A program made the position numbers and the translations under genes. A DNA stretch of 47,995 nt, taken from contig CALUKK010000010.1 of NCBI GenBank assembly GCA_944321205.1, positions 1-47,995 on the forward strand, given 5' to 3'. The notes under the pieces are model-generated. The model was not told the DNA's origin. It saw only the letters and a list, made by a program, of their open reading frames with translations, and ran no database searches. The DNA is from an uncultured Alistipes sp. Lineage in GTDB: Bacteria > Bacteroidota > Bacteroidia > Bacteroidales > Rikenellaceae. This document shows, in pieces, positions 1 through 10,234 of this stretch. How positions within the stretch are numbered: position 1 is the stretch's first letter; every line of letters begins with the position of its first letter.

Positions 1-1
1 G

Positions 2-1750
2 GAGGACGAGATCCTCACCTCGTTCGCACCCGAGATTACGACCTACGAACTGCCCCGTTACCGCCGGACGAACCAGAACACCTCGGTGACCCTGAAGCCG
101 ACGGTCCTTACGGGCGACCACGTGACCAAGGGTCAGATCCTCACCGAAGGCTACTCGACGCAGCACGGCGAGCTGGCCCTGGGCCGCAACCTCAAGGTGG
201 CCTACATGCCCTGGAAGGGATACAACTTCGAGGATGCCATCGTGATCTCGGAGCGTATCCAGCGTGAGGATATCTTCACGTCGGTGCATGTCGACGAATA
301 CATCATGGAGGTGCGCGATACGAAGCGTGGTGTCGAGGAGTTGACCTCGGACATTCCCAACGTTTCGGAGGATGCAACGAAGGATCTCGATGCCAACGGT
401 ATTGTCCGTATCGGCGCCAACATCCATCCGGGGGATATCCTCATCGGCAAGATCACCCCGAAGGGCGAGAGCGATCCCTCGCCCGAGGAGAAGCTGCTGC
501 GCGCCATCTTCGGCGACAAGGCCGGGGATGTGAAGGATGCGTCGCTCAAGGCGCAGCCCTCGCTGCACGGCGTGGTGATCGACACCAAGCTCTACAGCCG
601 TGCCAACAAGGAGGGCAAGAAGAGCAAGAGCGCCGAAAAGGCCCAGCTCGACAAACTTGACGAGAAGTTTGCCGCCGAGATTGCGGAGCTGACCAAGCGG
701 CTGGTCGAGAAGCTCTGGACGCTGCTCCAGGGCAAGACCACCACGGGCATTACGGACTATTTCGGCGTGGAACTCTATCCTGCCGGCACGAAGTTCTCGC
801 AGAAGATGCTCGAAGAGATCGCCCGCAAGTCGGCCGATGAAAAGACCGGCGTGGAGATGGGTTATCTGAACCTCGGAACGTGCAACTGGACCGGGGATGC
901 GCATGTCGACTCGCTGATCGAGGCTACGGTCAACAACTACACGATCGAGTGGAAGAAGGCCGATGCGGCGATCAAGCGCGAGAAGTACAACCTGACCAAC
1001 GGCGACGAACTGCCGCAGACGGGTGTCATCCAGATGGCCAAGGTCTACATCGCCAAGAAACGGAAACTGAAGGTCGGAGACAAGATGGCCGGACGTCACG
1101 GTAACAAGGGTATCGTGGCCAAGATCGTCCGGGACGAGGACATGCCGTTCCTCGAGGACGGAACGATCGTCGACATCTGTCTGAACCCGCTGGGTGTGCC
1201 TTCGCGTATGAACCTCGGACAGATCTACGAGGCCGTGCTCGGATGGGCCGGTCGTGAGCTGGGTCTGAAGTTCGCCACGCCGATCTTCGACGGTGCCTCG
1301 CTCGAGCAGATCAACGACTATACGGCTCAGGCCGGACTGCCGCACAGCGGACGTACGTATCTGTATGACGGTGGTACGGGCGAGCGCTTCGACCAGCCCG
1401 CAACGGTGGGCGTGACCTACATGCTCAAACTGGGTCATATGATCGACGACAAGATGCACGCCCGTTCGATCGGTCCCTACTCGCTCATCACGCAGCAGCC
1501 GCTTGGCGGTAAGGCACAGTTCGGAGGCCAGCGTTTCGGAGAGATGGAGGTCTGGGCGCTCGAAGGTTTCGGCGCCGCCAATATCCTGCAGGAGATCCTG
1601 ACCATCAAGTCCGACGATGTGATGGGTCGCGCCAAGGCTTACGAGGCCATCGTCAAGGGCGAGAACCTGCCCAAACCCGGTATTCCGGAGGCCATGAACG
1701 TCCTGTTGCACGAGCTGCGCGGTCTGGCCCTCTCGGTGAAACTCGAGTAA
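2..1750 (+). CDS. rpoB: DNA-directed RNA polymerase subunit beta, C-terminal part
   Basis: Beta subunit of core RNA polymerase, cut by the left edge of the window; the frame is open from base 2 and ends in TAA. About 582 codons remain of a protein that is usually near 1270 residues in Bacteroidales. Recognisable conserved blocks are RRTNQNT near the start, the GRHGNKG motif, the [20 protein letters not shown] block of the C-terminal clamp region, and the ending [11 protein letters not shown]. The rifampicin-resistance cluster lies upstream of the window. A lysine-rich stretch (about codons 195-225) looks like a lineage-specific insertion. rpoC follows after 36 bases, the usual rpoBC operon order. 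Confidence 0.98.
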   Translation, partial: EDEILTSFAPEITTYELPRYRRTNQNTSVTLKPTVLTGDHVTKGQILTEGYSTQHGELALGRNLKVAYMPWKGYNFEDAIVISERIQREDIFTSVHVDEYIMEVRDTKRGVEELTSDIPNVSEDATKDLDANGIVRIGANIHPGDILIGKITPKGESDPSPEEKLLRAIFGDKAGDVKDASLKAQPSLHGVVIDTKLYSRANKEGKKSKSAEKAQLDKLDEKFAAEIAELTKRLVEKLWTLLQGKTTTGITDYFGVELYPAGTKFSQKMLEEIARKSADEKTGVEMGYLNLGTCNWTGDAHVDSLIEATVNNYTIEWKKADAAIKREKYNLTNGDELPQTGVIQMAKVYIAKKRKLKVGDKMAGRHGNKGIVAKIVRDEDMPFLEDGTIVDICLNPLGVPSRMNLGQIYEAVLGWAGRELGLKFATPIFDGASLEQINDYTAQAGLPHSGRTYLYDGGTGERFDQPATVGVTYMLKLGHMIDDKMHARSIGPYSLITQQPLGGKAQFGGQRFGEMEVWALEGFGAANILQEILTIKSDDVMGRAKAYEAIVKGENLPKPGIPEAMNVLLHELRGLALSVKLE

Positions 1751-1786
1751 GGTTTGTTTAAGAGGATAAGATAAACGAAAACAGAT

Positions 1787-4700
1787 ATGCCAATTACCAA
1801 AGACAATAAACCGAATAATGGTTACAGCCGCATTTCGATCGGTCTGGCCTCCCCGGAGGAGATCCTGGCCCAGTCGAGCGGCGAGGTGCTGAAGCCCGAA
1901 ACCATTAACTACCGGACCTACAAACCCGAACGCGACGGTCTGTTCTGCGAGCGGATCTTCGGCCCGGTGAAGGATTACGAGTGTCACTGCGGTAAGTACA
2001 AGCGGATCCGTTACAAGGGTATCGTCTGCGACCGTTGCGGCGTAGAGGTCACCGAAAAGAAGGTACGACGCGAGCGTATGGGTCACATTTCGCTGGTGGT
2101 GCCGGTGGTTCACATCTGGTATTTCCGCTCGCTGCCCTCGAAGATCGGTTATCTGCTGGGCATTCCGTCCAAGAAGCTCGAGGCGATCATCTACTACGAG
2201 CGTTACGTGGTGATCAATCCGGGCGCCGCTTCGGAGCAGGGAATCGAGCGTCTGGCCACCCTCTCCGAAAAGGAGTACCTCGACGTACTGGCCGCCCTGC
2301 CGAAGGGCAACCAGGCCCTGGACGATTCGGACCCCAACAAGTTCGTCGCTCAGATGGGTGCCGAGGCCATCTATACGCTTCTGAAGCAGGTCGACCTCGA
2401 CTCGATGTCGTACGCCCTGCGCCACAAGGCCTCGACCGAAACGTCGCAGCAGCGTAAGTCCGAAGCCCTGAAGTGTCTGAACGTCATCGAGTCGTTCCGC
2501 GCCTCGAAGGGTAAGAACAAACCCGAATGGATGGTGCTGAGCGTCATTCCGGTGATCCCGCCCGAGCTGCGCCCGCTGGTGCCGCTGGATGGCGGACGTT
2601 TCGCCACGTCGGACCTGAACGACCTCTACCGTCGTGTCATCATCCGCAACAACCGTCTGAAGCGTCTGATCGAGATCAAGGCCCCGGAGGTGATCCTGCG
2701 CAACGAAAAGCGCATGTTGCAGGAGGCCGTCGATTCGCTGTTCGACAACTCGCGCAAGTCCAATGCCGTGAAGAACGAATCGAACCGCCCGCTCAAGTCG
2801 CTCTCCGATTCGCTCAAGGGCAAGCAGGGACGTTTCCGTCAGAACCTGCTGGGTAAGCGTGTCGACTACTCGGCCCGTTCGGTGATCGTCGTCGGCCCGG
2901 AGCTGAAGATGCACGAGATGGGTATCCCGAAGGATATGGCCGCCGAGCTCTACAAGCCGTTCGTGATCCGCAAGCTCATCGAGCGCGGCATCGTCAAGAC
3001 GGTGAAGTCGGCCAAGAAGATCATCGACCGTAAGGATCCGGTGATCTGGGGCATTCTGGAGAATGTCATCAAGGGTCACCCGGTGTTGATGAACCGCGCC
3101 CCGACGCTGCACCGTCTGGGTATCCAGGCCTTCCAGCCCAAACTGATCGAGGGTAAGGCCATGCAGCTGCACCCGCTGGCATGTACGGCCTTCAACGCCG
3201 ACTTTGACGGTGACCAGATGGCCGTCCACCTGCCGCTGGGCAACGCCGCCATTCTGGAGGCCCAGTTGCTGATGCTGGGTTCGCACAACGTCTTGAACCC
3301 CGCCAACGGTGCACCTATCACCGTGCCGTCGCAGGACATGGTCCTCGGTCTGTACTACATCACCAAGCCCCGCAAGGGTGTCAAGGGGGAGGGTCAGGTC
3401 TTCTACGGCCCCGAGGAGGCAATCATCGCCTACAACGAGAAACGCGCCGATCTGCATGCCATCGTGAAGTGCCTGGTCGACGACCTCGACGAGCAGGGCA
3501 ATCCGGTCCGCGTACTGAAAGAGACCACCATCGGGCGTATCCTCTTCAACCAGGTCGTCCCGAAGGAGGTAGGATATATCAACGAAGTCCTTACGAAGCG
3601 TTCGCTGCGTGACATCATCGCCGTGGTGATGAAGAAGGCCGGAGCCGACAAGGTGGCCAACTTCCTCGACGATATCAAGGACATGGGTTACAAGATGGCC
3701 TTCCAGGGCGGTCTGTCGTTCAACCTCGATGCCGTGATCATCCCCCAGGAGAAGGAGAAACTCGTCCAGGAGGGTTACGAGCGTGCCGACGCCATCATGG
3801 AGGACTACAACATGGGTCTGATCACCAACAACGAGCGTTACAACCAGATCATCGACGTCTGGACCAACATCAACACCAAGTTGACCAAGGCCGTGATCGA
3901 TACGCTGGTCAAGGACGACGACGGTTTCAACCCGGTCTACATGATGCTTGACTCGGGAGCCCGTGGTTCGAAGGAGCAGATCCGTCAGCTGAGCGGTATG
4001 CGTGGACTGATGGCCAAGCCGCAGAAGTCGGGTGTCGAAGGTGGTCAGCAGGTCATCGAAAACCCGATTCTCTCGAACTTCAAGGAGGGTCTTTCGGTGC
4101 TGGAGTATTTCATCTCGACGCACGGTGCCCGTAAGGGTCTGGCCGATACGGCCCTGAAGACGGCCGATGCCGGTTATCTGACGCGTCGTCTGGTCGATGT
4201 GGCGCAGGATGTCATCATCAACGAGGAGGATTGCGGTACGCTGCGTGGTCTGACGGCTACGGCCATCAAGCGCAACGATGATGTCGTGCAGACGCTTTAC
4301 GACCGTATTCTGGGTCGTGTGGCCCTGAATGACGTGATCCATCCGCTGACGGGCGAGGTGCTCTGCAAGGCTGGTGAGGAGATCACCGAATCCATTGCCG
4401 AGGCTATCGAGAAGTCGCCGCTGGAGTCCGTGGAGATCCGTTCGGTGCTGACCTGCGAGTCGCGCCGCGGCGTATGCGCCAAGTGCTACGGCCGCAACCT
4501 GGCTACGGCCCGCATGGTTCAGAAGGGCGAGGTGGTCGGCGTGATCGCCGCCCAGTCGATCGGCGAGCCGGGTACCCAGCTGACGCTGCGTACGTTCCAC
4601 GTCGGTGGTGTGGCCGGAGGCACGGCCGTCGAGACCAACGTCATCTCGAAATACGAGGGACGTCTGGAGATCGACGAGTTGCGTACGGTCAAGGGCAAGA

Positions 4701-6055
4701 ATGCCGCCGGAGAGCCGATCGATATCGTCATTTCGCGTCAGTCGGAGTTCCGCATCGTCGATCCGAAGACCGAGATCGTACTCTATACGCACAACCTGCC
4801 CTATGGCGCCACGCTCTACATGCAGGACGGCGCCGAGGTCAAGAAGGGTGATCTGATCTGCGAGTGGGATCCCTACAATGCCGTGATCATCTCCGAGTAC
4901 GAGGGTCGCGCCGTCTATGAGAACATCATCGAGGGTGTCACCTACCGCGACGAGCGTGACGAGCAGACGGGTCTTTCGGAGAAGGTGGTCATCGAGTCCA
5001 AGGACAAGACCAAGAACCCGGTCATCAAGATCCAGACCAAGGAGGGCGAGGAGGTTAAGCAGTACAACCTGCCCGTCTCGGCCCACATCGTCATCAAGGA
5101 CAATGCCCGGATCAAGGCCGGTGATATTCTGATCAAGATTCCGCGTGCCGTGGGCAAGTCGGGAGGCGATATCACGGGAGGTCTTCCGCGTGTTACGGAG
5201 CTCTTCGAGGCCCGCAACCCGTCGAATCCGGCCATTGTTTCGGAGATTGACGGTGAGGTTACGTTCGGCAAGATCAAGCGTGGTAACCGCGAGATCATCA
5301 TCACCTCGAAGCAGGGCGATGTGAAGCGTTACCTCGTTCCGCTGTCGCGTCAGATCATCGTCCAGGAGAACGACTATGTGAAGGCCGGAAGTCCGCTGTC
5401 GGACGGCGCCATCACGCCGAGCGACATCCTCAACATCCTCGGCCCGACGAAGGTGCAGGAGTACATCGTCAACGAGGTGCAGGAGGTCTACCGCATGCAG
5501 GGTGTGAAGATCAACGACAAACACTTCGAAGTCATCGTTCGTCAGATGATGTCGAAGGTCAAGATCGAGGATCCGGGCGATACGCGCTTCTTCGAGGATC
5601 AGATCGTCGACAAGTGGGAGTTCATGGATGTGAACGACGAACTCTACGACAAGGTGGTTGTAACGGATGCCGGCGACTCTACGGTGCTGCAGCCCGGCCA
5701 GATCGTTTCGCTGCGTAAACTGCGTGACGAGAACTCGAGCCTCAAGCGTCGTGATCTGCGTCCGGTTCAGGTGCGGGATATCGTGCCGGCAACTTCGACC
5801 CAGGTCCTACAGGGTATTACGCGTGCCGCACTCCAGACCTCGAGCTTCATCTCTGCAGCCTCGTTCCAGGAGACCACCAAGGTCCTCAACGAGGCCGCCA
5901 TCCAGGCGAAGGTCGATCCGCTGGAGAACCTCAAGGAGAACGTTATCTGCGGTCACCTGATTCCGGGTGGTACGGGACTTCGCGAGTACGACGATCTCGT
6001 GGTTGCTTCGAAGAACGACATGGAGGCCCTCCAGCAGTCGTCGCAGGCACAGTAA
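1787..6055 (+). CDS. rpoC: DNA-directed RNA polymerase subunit beta'
   Basis: Largest subunit of RNA polymerase, 1422 residues, a normal length for Bacteroidota. The N-terminal zinc-binding domain is visible as CHCGKYKR followed by CDRCGVEV. The catalytic magnesium-binding motif NADFDGDQ spans residues 470-477, with the three Asp at 472, 474 and 476. The second zinc site is formed by the Cys of EEDCGTLRG and those of [15 protein letters not shown]. The block [19 protein letters not shown] belongs to the trigger-loop region. It begins 36 bases after rpoB and is followed by an intrinsic terminator, so it is the last gene of the operon. No frame disruption is seen. Confidence 0.99.
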   Translation: MPITKDNKPNNGYSRISIGLASPEEILAQSSGEVLKPETINYRTYKPERDGLFCERIFGPVKDYECHCGKYKRIRYKGIVCDRCGVEVTEKKVRRERMGHISLVVPVVHIWYFRSLPSKIGYLLGIPSKKLEAIIYYERYVVINPGAASEQGIERLATLSEKEYLDVLAALPKGNQALDDSDPNKFVAQMGAEAIYTLLKQVDLDSMSYALRHKASTETSQQRKSEALKCLNVIESFRASKGKNKPEWMVLSVIPVIPPELRPLVPLDGGRFATSDLNDLYRRVIIRNNRLKRLIEIKAPEVILRNEKRMLQEAVDSLFDNSRKSNAVKNESNRPLKSLSDSLKGKQGRFRQNLLGKRVDYSARSVIVVGPELKMHEMGIPKDMAAELYKPFVIRKLIERGIVKTVKSAKKIIDRKDPVIWGILENVIKGHPVLMNRAPTLHRLGIQAFQPKLIEGKAMQLHPLACTAFNADFDGDQMAVHLPLGNAAILEAQLLMLGSHNVLNPANGAPITVPSQDMVLGLYYITKPRKGVKGEGQVFYGPEEAIIAYNEKRADLHAIVKCLVDDLDEQGNPVRVLKETTIGRILFNQVVPKEVGYINEVLTKRSLRDIIAVVMKKAGADKVANFLDDIKDMGYKMAFQGGLSFNLDAVIIPQEKEKLVQEGYERADAIMEDYNMGLITNNERYNQIIDVWTNINTKLTKAVIDTLVKDDDGFNPVYMMLDSGARGSKEQIRQLSGMRGLMAKPQKSGVEGGQQVIENPILSNFKEGLSVLEYFISTHGARKGLADTALKTADAGYLTRRLVDVAQDVIINEEDCGTLRGLTATAIKRNDDVVQTLYDRILGRVALNDVIHPLTGEVLCKAGEEITESIAEAIEKSPLESVEIRSVLTCESRRGVCAKCYGRNLATARMVQKGEVVGVIAAQSIGEPGTQLTLRTFHVGGVAGGTAVETNVISKYEGRLEIDELRTVKGKNAAGEPIDIVISRQSEFRIVDPKTEIVLYTHNLPYGATLYMQDGAEVKKGDLICEWDPYNAVIISEYEGRAVYENIIEGVTYRDERDEQTGLSEKVVIESKDKTKNPVIKIQTKEGEEVKQYNLPVSAHIVIKDNARIKAGDILIKIPRAVGKSGGDITGGLPRVTELFEARNPSNPAIVSEIDGEVTFGKIKRGNREIIITSKQGDVKRYLVPLSRQIIVQENDYVKAGSPLSDGAITPSDILNILGPTKVQEYIVNEVQEVYRMQGVKINDKHFEVIVRQMMSKVKIEDPGDTRFFEDQIVDKWEFMDVNDELYDKVVVTDAGDSTVLQPGQIVSLRKLRDENSSLKRRDLRPVQVRDIVPATSTQVLQGITRAALQTSSFISAASFQETTKVLNEAAIQAKVDPLENLKENVICGHLIPGGTGLREYDDLVVASKNDMEALQQSSQAQ

Positions 6056-6132
6056 CAGACCGGTCCCGAACCGGGATCTCTCGGGCGGCGGAGAAACAGA
6101 CCGCTTGGGGAGGTCGGTTCGGACGAATCGAG

Positions 6133-6168
6133 AAAAGCCTCTTCCCGATAATGGGAGGAGGCTTTTTT
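6133..6168 (+). terminator. Intrinsic terminator after rpoC
   Basis: Thirteen-base stem AAAGCCTCTTCCC pairing with GGGAGGAGGCTTT (one G-T wobble) around a 6-base loop, followed by a T run. It lies 78 bases after the rpoC stop and closes the rpoBC operon. Confidence 0.93.
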
Positions 6169-6351
6169 GTGCAGGTATTGTAGTGGGGTGGGGACGTGCG
6201 GGGAGAGTGAGGATCGCAGGAGACGGGCGTGAAATAGTGTGGCGGTGTGGCTGGATAGCCCGGGAGCGGGTTATGACGGAAAAGTCGGTGGCGTGCTCGG
6301 GAATGCTCGGGAATGGTTGCCGCCCGTTTCTTCAGAATCCCGGATGCGTGG

Positions 6352-6762
6352 TCAACATCCGCGTATCCGGCAGGCAAGGTGTGGGGCACATCCGGTGAAC
6401 AGAACGACGAACAGCCATAGATTGCCTCCTTGAGGATTGTAGTTGGCGAGCGGTTCGCTCGCCGAGGCCCCTTGTGCCAACCCCATACCGGTTTCGAAAG
6501 CTACGGTCAGCAGCAGCCACGCACTTCCGATCTTCCCTGTCGGAATTGTCTTTCCGGGCCTTTGGAGCCGGGGAATGAACAACCATGCCATGAGAAAGAT
6601 GAGGCCTGAGAGAAGAATCCCGCTGGTCAATAAGGCCGGGGAAGGACCCAGCCACGGACGCAGGAACGCCTCTCGCACGATTCCGTTGAGAATGGCGAGC
6701 GGGATGATGGCCGCCCAGATCAGGAGTGATTTCCAAAGGATCTCGCGGCTGTGGCGGTCCAT
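6352..6762 (-). CDS. Small multi-pass membrane protein coupled to serine dehydratase
   Basis: A 136-residue protein of unknown function. About four hydrophobic segments are visible: residues about 10-35 (LLIWAAIIPLAILNG), 42-62 (LLTSGILLSGLIFLMAW), 80-98 and 112-130. It resembles an unnamed family of small integral membrane proteins found in many bacteria; no catalytic motif is seen. Its ATG overlaps the stop codon of the serine dehydratase gene by one base (TAATG), which implies translational coupling and joint transcription. That makes a role near serine catabolism or export possible, but this is inference only. Confidence 0.75.
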   Translation of the reverse strand: MDRHSREILWKSLLIWAAIIPLAILNGIVREAFLRPWLGPSPALLTSGILLSGLIFLMAWLFIPRLQRPGKTIPTGKIGSAWLLLTVAFETGMGLAQGASASEPLANYNPQGGNLWLFVVLFTGCAPHLACRIRGC

Positions 6763-7964
6763 TATTTACGGTCGTAGTTGCGGGCCAGACCGCCCTCGGA
6801 GGTCTCCCGATAGAGACTCGGCAGGTCGTGTCCCGTCTCGGCCATCACCTTGACCACCTTGTCATAGGAGACCAGATGGGCTCCATCCGAGAGCGTGGCG
6901 TAGATGTTTGCATCCAGCGCCCGGGCTGCCGCAATGGCATTGCGCTCGATACACGGCACCTGTACCAGTCCGCAGACCGGATCACAGGTCAGACCCAGAT
7001 GGTGTTCAAGACCCATTTCGGCGGCATATTCGATCTGCGAGGGAGTTCCGCCGAAGAGTTGGCATGCGGCGGCCGCTGCCATGGCACATGCTACCCCGAC
7101 TTCACCCTGACAGCCAACTTCGGCTCCCGAGATCGAGGAGTTGGTCTTGGCCACGTTGCCAAACAACCCGGCGGTAGCCAGCGCCCGCAGGATGCGGATG
7201 CGCAGGAAGTCCCGGGAGGTGGCCAGATGGTAGAGCACGGCCGGCACCACACCGCTCGATCCACACGTCGGAGCCGTCACCACCACGCCTCCCGAGGCAT
7301 TCTCCTCGGAGGTGGCCAATGCATAGGCGTAGATTTTGGCCCGTGAAGCCAGGGAATCGGTATAACTCTTCGATTTCACAAAGTAGGTGGCGGCTTTGCG
7401 CGCCACCTTCAATCCGCCCGGCAGTACGCCGTCGTTATTCAGTCCCCGGTGGATGGTTTCGCACATCGAGGTCCAGATCGTATCGAGGTAGTCCCAGATC
7501 TCGGGGCCCTCGCAGTCGTTCACATACTCCCAGTAGGTCTTGCCTTCGTGGTAGCACCATGCCTTGATCTCCGCAATGGTCGACATCGGGTAGATGCTGC
7601 GCGGCTCCTCGAGACGCGATGTTTCGTTGGCCAGGGCTCCTCCTCCGATGCTGTATATGGTCCATGAATCGACGACCTGTCCCTGTTTCAGCCCCTCGAA
7701 GAGCATTCCGTTGGGATGGAAGGGAAGTGTGATTTCGGGCTTCCAGATGATCTCCGTGGGGGCTATCGGCTCCAGAACCGAGCAGATGGCCACATCCGTC
7801 AGGTGACCTTTCCCCGTTGCGGCCAGCGATCCGTACAGCGTGACCCGGTAGCTGTCGACCTCCCGGCAGCGATCCGCAAAGTGTTCAGCGGCCCGCTTGG
7901 GCCCCATGGTGTGGCTGCTTGACGGACCGTTTCCGATTTTGTAGAGCTCCTTGAGCGATTCCAT
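6762..7964 (-). CDS. sdaA: L-serine dehydratase, iron-sulfur type, single chain
   Basis: Converts L-serine to pyruvate and ammonia in the cytoplasm using a [4Fe-4S] cluster rather than PLP. The 400-residue protein has the beta domain first, starting with the signature KIGNGPSSSHTMGPKRA, then the alpha domain with APTCGSSGVVPAVLYHL, GCQGEVGVACAMAAA and CDPVCGLVQVPCIERN, whose cysteines include the cluster ligands. The frame stays open upstream through the tRNA-Arg gene, but homology to the MxSLxxxYKIGxGPSSSHT start and a purine-rich stretch (GGAAAAGAAAAG) just before the ATG place the start at 7964. The preceding tRNA has its own terminator, so sdaA probably has a separate promoter, which I could not identify. 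A membrane protein gene overlaps its stop codon. Confidence 0.95.
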   Translation of the reverse strand: MESLKELYKIGNGPSSSHTMGPKRAAEHFADRCREVDSYRVTLYGSLAATGKGHLTDVAICSVLEPIAPTEIIWKPEITLPFHPNGMLFEGLKQGQVVDSWTIYSIGGGALANETSRLEEPRSIYPMSTIAEIKAWCYHEGKTYWEYVNDCEGPEIWDYLDTIWTSMCETIHRGLNNDGVLPGGLKVARKAATYFVKSKSYTDSLASRAKIYAYALATSEENASGGVVVTAPTCGSSGVVPAVLYHLATSRDFLRIRILRALATAGLFGNVAKTNSSISGAEVGCQGEVGVACAMAAAAACQLFGGTPSQIEYAAEMGLEHHLGLTCDPVCGLVQVPCIERNAIAAARALDANIYATLSDGAHLVSYDKVVKVMAETGHDLPSLYRETSEGGLARNYDRK

Positions 7965-8021
7965 ATCTTTTCTTTTCCTGTACTTCTTGCGTGAGGGGGT
8001 AATTCGCGTGCTTCTCCTTAC

Positions 8022-8048
8022 AAAAAAGGCGGGCCTCCCGGACCTGCC
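8022..8048 (-). terminator. Intrinsic terminator after tRNA-Arg
   Basis: On the minus strand a GC-rich hairpin (GGCAGGTC with GGCCCGCC, one mismatch and one G-T pair) is followed directly by six T. It lies 6 bases past the tRNA-Arg 3' end and before sdaA. Confidence 0.8.
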
Positions 8049-8054
8049 CCTATG

Positions 8055-8126
8055 TAGCTCCACCGCGACTCGAACGCGAATTTAGGGTTTAGGAAACCCT
8101 CGTTCTATCCCTTGAACTATGGAGCC
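8055..8126 (-). tRNA. tRNA-Arg (anticodon CCU)
   Basis: A 72-base cloverleaf without encoded CCA. The acceptor stem is GGCTCCA with TGGAGCT (first pair G-U) and the discriminator is A. The anticodon stem AGGGT/ACCCT encloses the loop TTCCTAA, giving CCT as the anticodon, so it reads AGG. The T arm contains TTCGAGT. A promoter-like TACCTTTG lies about 38 bases upstream and a terminator follows. Confidence 0.95.
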
Positions 8127-8134
8127 TTCAACGA

Positions 8135-8166
8135 TTGTGGCGCACTTCCGCAGAGGTGCGCCACAA
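8135..8166 (-). other. Strong hairpin between fadL-like gene and tRNA-Arg
   Basis: Perfect 11-base inverted repeat TTGTGGCGCAC / GTGCGCCACAA with a 10-base loop. It sits 22 bases after the porin stop codon and 9 bases before the tRNA. No T run follows, so it could be a weak terminator for the porin gene or a processing structure in the tRNA leader. Confidence 0.6.
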
Positions 8167-8194
8167 AGGTAACAAATTTTTCCGGTTTTAGAAA
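8164..8194 (-). promoter_or_regulatory. Predicted Bacteroidota promoter of tRNA-Arg
   Basis: On the minus strand TACCTTTG (8171-8164) matches the TAnnTTTG -7 element. TTTC (8194-8191) lies 19 bases upstream in place of the TTTG -33 element and overlaps the last codons of the porin gene. Confidence 0.55.
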
Positions 8195-9675
8195 CTGAAT
8201 CCTACACCCACCGAAAATACATGGGCATGAAGCCGGTAGTTGCCCGAGAAGACCCCTTCGAACTTCCGGTCCGGATAGCTGTAGATCGGATAGGAGCCCG
8301 TACGTTCGGGATCGGCCGAGGAGACGTAGCAGTAGGCCAGATCGATCGACATGAAACGCGTCAGACGCAGACTCAGGCCCGCCGTATAGGCCACTTTTGT
8401 CATCGAGGGAGTCTCCGGATTCAGGTAGTCGCTGCTTACGGGGCTCTCGTCGACGTACATACCCATGCGAGCCGTCAGAAGGTCTGAGGCACGGTACTGA
8501 CCGCCGAAGCGGAACGCCAGCGTATTCGAATAGTTCTTCACCGAATAGATATCGTCGATTCCGAGTTCCTGTTCGTTGAAGGCGACATTCAGCTCCTTGT
8601 AGGCCGACCAGCCGACCCATTGCAGATCGACGGCGAATTCCCACTTCGGGGTCGGACGGAACGATACGCCCCAGGTCACGGTCGTCGGAAGCGGCAGCTG
8701 GGTGTGGAATGTCCCCTGGTCAAGTCCGGGAATGGCTGCATCCTGACCGCCCATCTGGAGCATCGTGTTGAGGAACGTCAGGTAGCTCTGGGCCTCTGTG
8801 GAGGCGTAGTTCAGCCGTGCCGTACCCTTGTCGACCTTCATGTTCATGCGTGAACGGTAGCTCATGGCCAGGGACCATTGATCGGTGATGTCCCACAGAA
8901 TGCCGGCATTGACACCTACGGCAACATGGGCATTCCCCTCCAGTCGTGCCGAAACGATGGATTGATGTTGGAGATTGTCCGTGAAATAGGTAGCTCCGGC
9001 CTGTGCCATGGCCTGATATTGGGCGATCTGTTCGGCACTCAGCCCACCCTGTGCCCCGAGGGCCGGCAGACTCGCATTGATCAGGTTGAATCCTCCGATG
9101 AGGGTCTGGTTCCCCGCACCGACCGGCAGCATGGCCCGCGACAGGTTGAAATTCCCCCACGTGACCATCAGCCCTACGCCGATTGAAAGCCGGTCGCAGA
9201 TTTTGTACGATACGGTCGGTTGCACGGTATAGGCTGCCAGGTTGATCTCCTGGATCAGATGGGCGCCCGACCAGTTGTCGTTCCACTTCATCGACGAACC
9301 GTCCGGGGTATAGAAACCGACACCGAGAGCCAGTCGCTCCGTAGGTTTGTAGTTGAAATAGACATGCAACGGGGTGGAGAGTTTGTTGTCCGACCGTTCG
9401 GCGGGACCACTCTGGTAGCCGTTCTCCAGCGTCGGCAGCGAACGGAAGGTTACATCCGAAAGGATTCCCGTGAATCCGGCCGAGATGTTGAACCGGCTCT
9501 TTTGGAAAGCGGTGGCCGCCGGGTTGAAATAGATCGATTCCGAGTCCAGCTTCATGGCCGTTCCCACGTGACCCATACCGGTCTGTTTGGCCGACATGTT
9601 GTTTACCTGATACCCTTCAGCGCGGGCGCCCGTGGCGATGGCTGCGCAGGCCAGAACAAGGAGAAATTTTTTCAT
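8188..9675 (-). CDS. FadL/OmpP1/TodX-family outer membrane porin
   Basis: A 495-residue outer membrane beta-barrel of the FadL family, which moves long-chain fatty acids or other hydrophobic compounds across the outer membrane. The signal peptide MKKFLLVLACAAIATGARA is followed by a typical FadL N-terminus: GYQVNNMSAKQTGMGHVGTA and the hatch motif FNPAATAF. Later come repeated amphipathic strands with terminal aromatic residues, and the protein ends in VGVGFSF, a usual barrel C-terminus ending in Phe. The length fits the family (about 450-500). A consensus promoter lies about 55 bases upstream, and a 6-base hairpin (GCGTGT/ACACGC) sits in the leader. The actual substrate cannot be told from sequence. 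Confidence 0.92.
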   Translation of the reverse strand: MKKFLLVLACAAIATGARAEGYQVNNMSAKQTGMGHVGTAMKLDSESIYFNPAATAFQKSRFNISAGFTGILSDVTFRSLPTLENGYQSGPAERSDNKLSTPLHVYFNYKPTERLALGVGFYTPDGSSMKWNDNWSGAHLIQEINLAAYTVQPTVSYKICDRLSIGVGLMVTWGNFNLSRAMLPVGAGNQTLIGGFNLINASLPALGAQGGLSAEQIAQYQAMAQAGATYFTDNLQHQSIVSARLEGNAHVAVGVNAGILWDITDQWSLAMSYRSRMNMKVDKGTARLNYASTEAQSYLTFLNTMLQMGGQDAAIPGLDQGTFHTQLPLPTTVTWGVSFRPTPKWEFAVDLQWVGWSAYKELNVAFNEQELGIDDIYSVKNYSNTLAFRFGGQYRASDLLTARMGMYVDESPVSSDYLNPETPSMTKVAYTAGLSLRLTRFMSIDLAYCYVSSADPERTGSYPIYSYPDRKFEGVFSGNYRLHAHVFSVGVGFSF

Positions 9676-9729
9676 AACGGATTGGTTTGGTTAACACTCG
9701 GCGTGTCTCAGAACACGCAAAATCGGGGG

Positions 9730-9761
9730 CAAAAGTATAAAAACTATCCCCTCGGGCCAAA
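9730..9761 (-). promoter_or_regulatory. Predicted promoter of FadL-type porin gene
   Basis: Minus strand TTTG (9761-9758), exactly 20 bases, then TACTTTTG (9737-9730). This fits the Bacteroidota sigma-ABfr consensus (TTTG, N19-21, TAnnTTTG). The leader of about 45-50 bases contains the hairpin at 9702-9719. Confidence 0.8.
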
Positions 9762-9894
9762 CTTTTTGGTCTGAAATTCGTAAAAATTGGACTCTTTGGT
9801 GGAAGTTTGGCCGAATTGGCCGACTGAATGGATCGAGGTTCGGAGGAACGCCAATTTCGGATCAGCACCGGCATGCTGGGATCAGCCTCGGCAC

Positions 9895-10196
9895 ACTGGC
9901 TCAGTCCGGCGATTTTGTGGCGGGCCTGTGATAATTCTGTCCAGCATTGCAACCCGGCATTCTGCTGGGCAATTCTGTCCGGCGGCCTTGTTTAACGTCG
10001 CAACCCGGCTTCTGCTGGGCGATTCTGTCCGGCGGCCTTGTTCAACGTCGCAACCCGGCGTTCTGCTCGGCAATTCCGTCCAGTGGCCTTGTTCAATGTT
10101 GCGGCCCGGTGTTTCATCCGGTGATTCTAATCTGCCCGGTGTCCTTGTTCGAAGCCCCTGCTCTGCACTCCTTTCCGGTGCCCTTGTCCGAACTTC
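9895..10196. repeat. Degenerate 51-bp tandem repeat in an intergenic region
   Basis: The 559-base gap between the aminotransferase 3' end and the porin gene holds an imperfect direct repeat. The clear units are 9949-9999 (51 bases), 10000-10049 (50) and 10050-10100 (51), each starting GCAACCCGGC (third unit also) and containing TCTGCT, AATTCTGTCC or a variant, and GGCCTTGTT. A fourth, diverged unit starts at 10101 with GCGGCCCGG, and fragments such as CCGGTGCCCTTGTCCGAA continue to about 10196; a partial copy precedes at about 9925. The 50-base unit breaks any reading frame, so it is not a coding repeat. A run of nine C follows at 10216-10224. Confidence 0.8.
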
Positions 10197-10234
10197 TCCT
10201 CCCAGCTTCTTGCGGCCCCCCCCCTCTCCAGTTG

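Noticed and set aside
9895..10196. The 51-bp repeat as a CRISPR array
   Set aside because: The whole period is conserved, with no unique spacers, and no cas genes are near.
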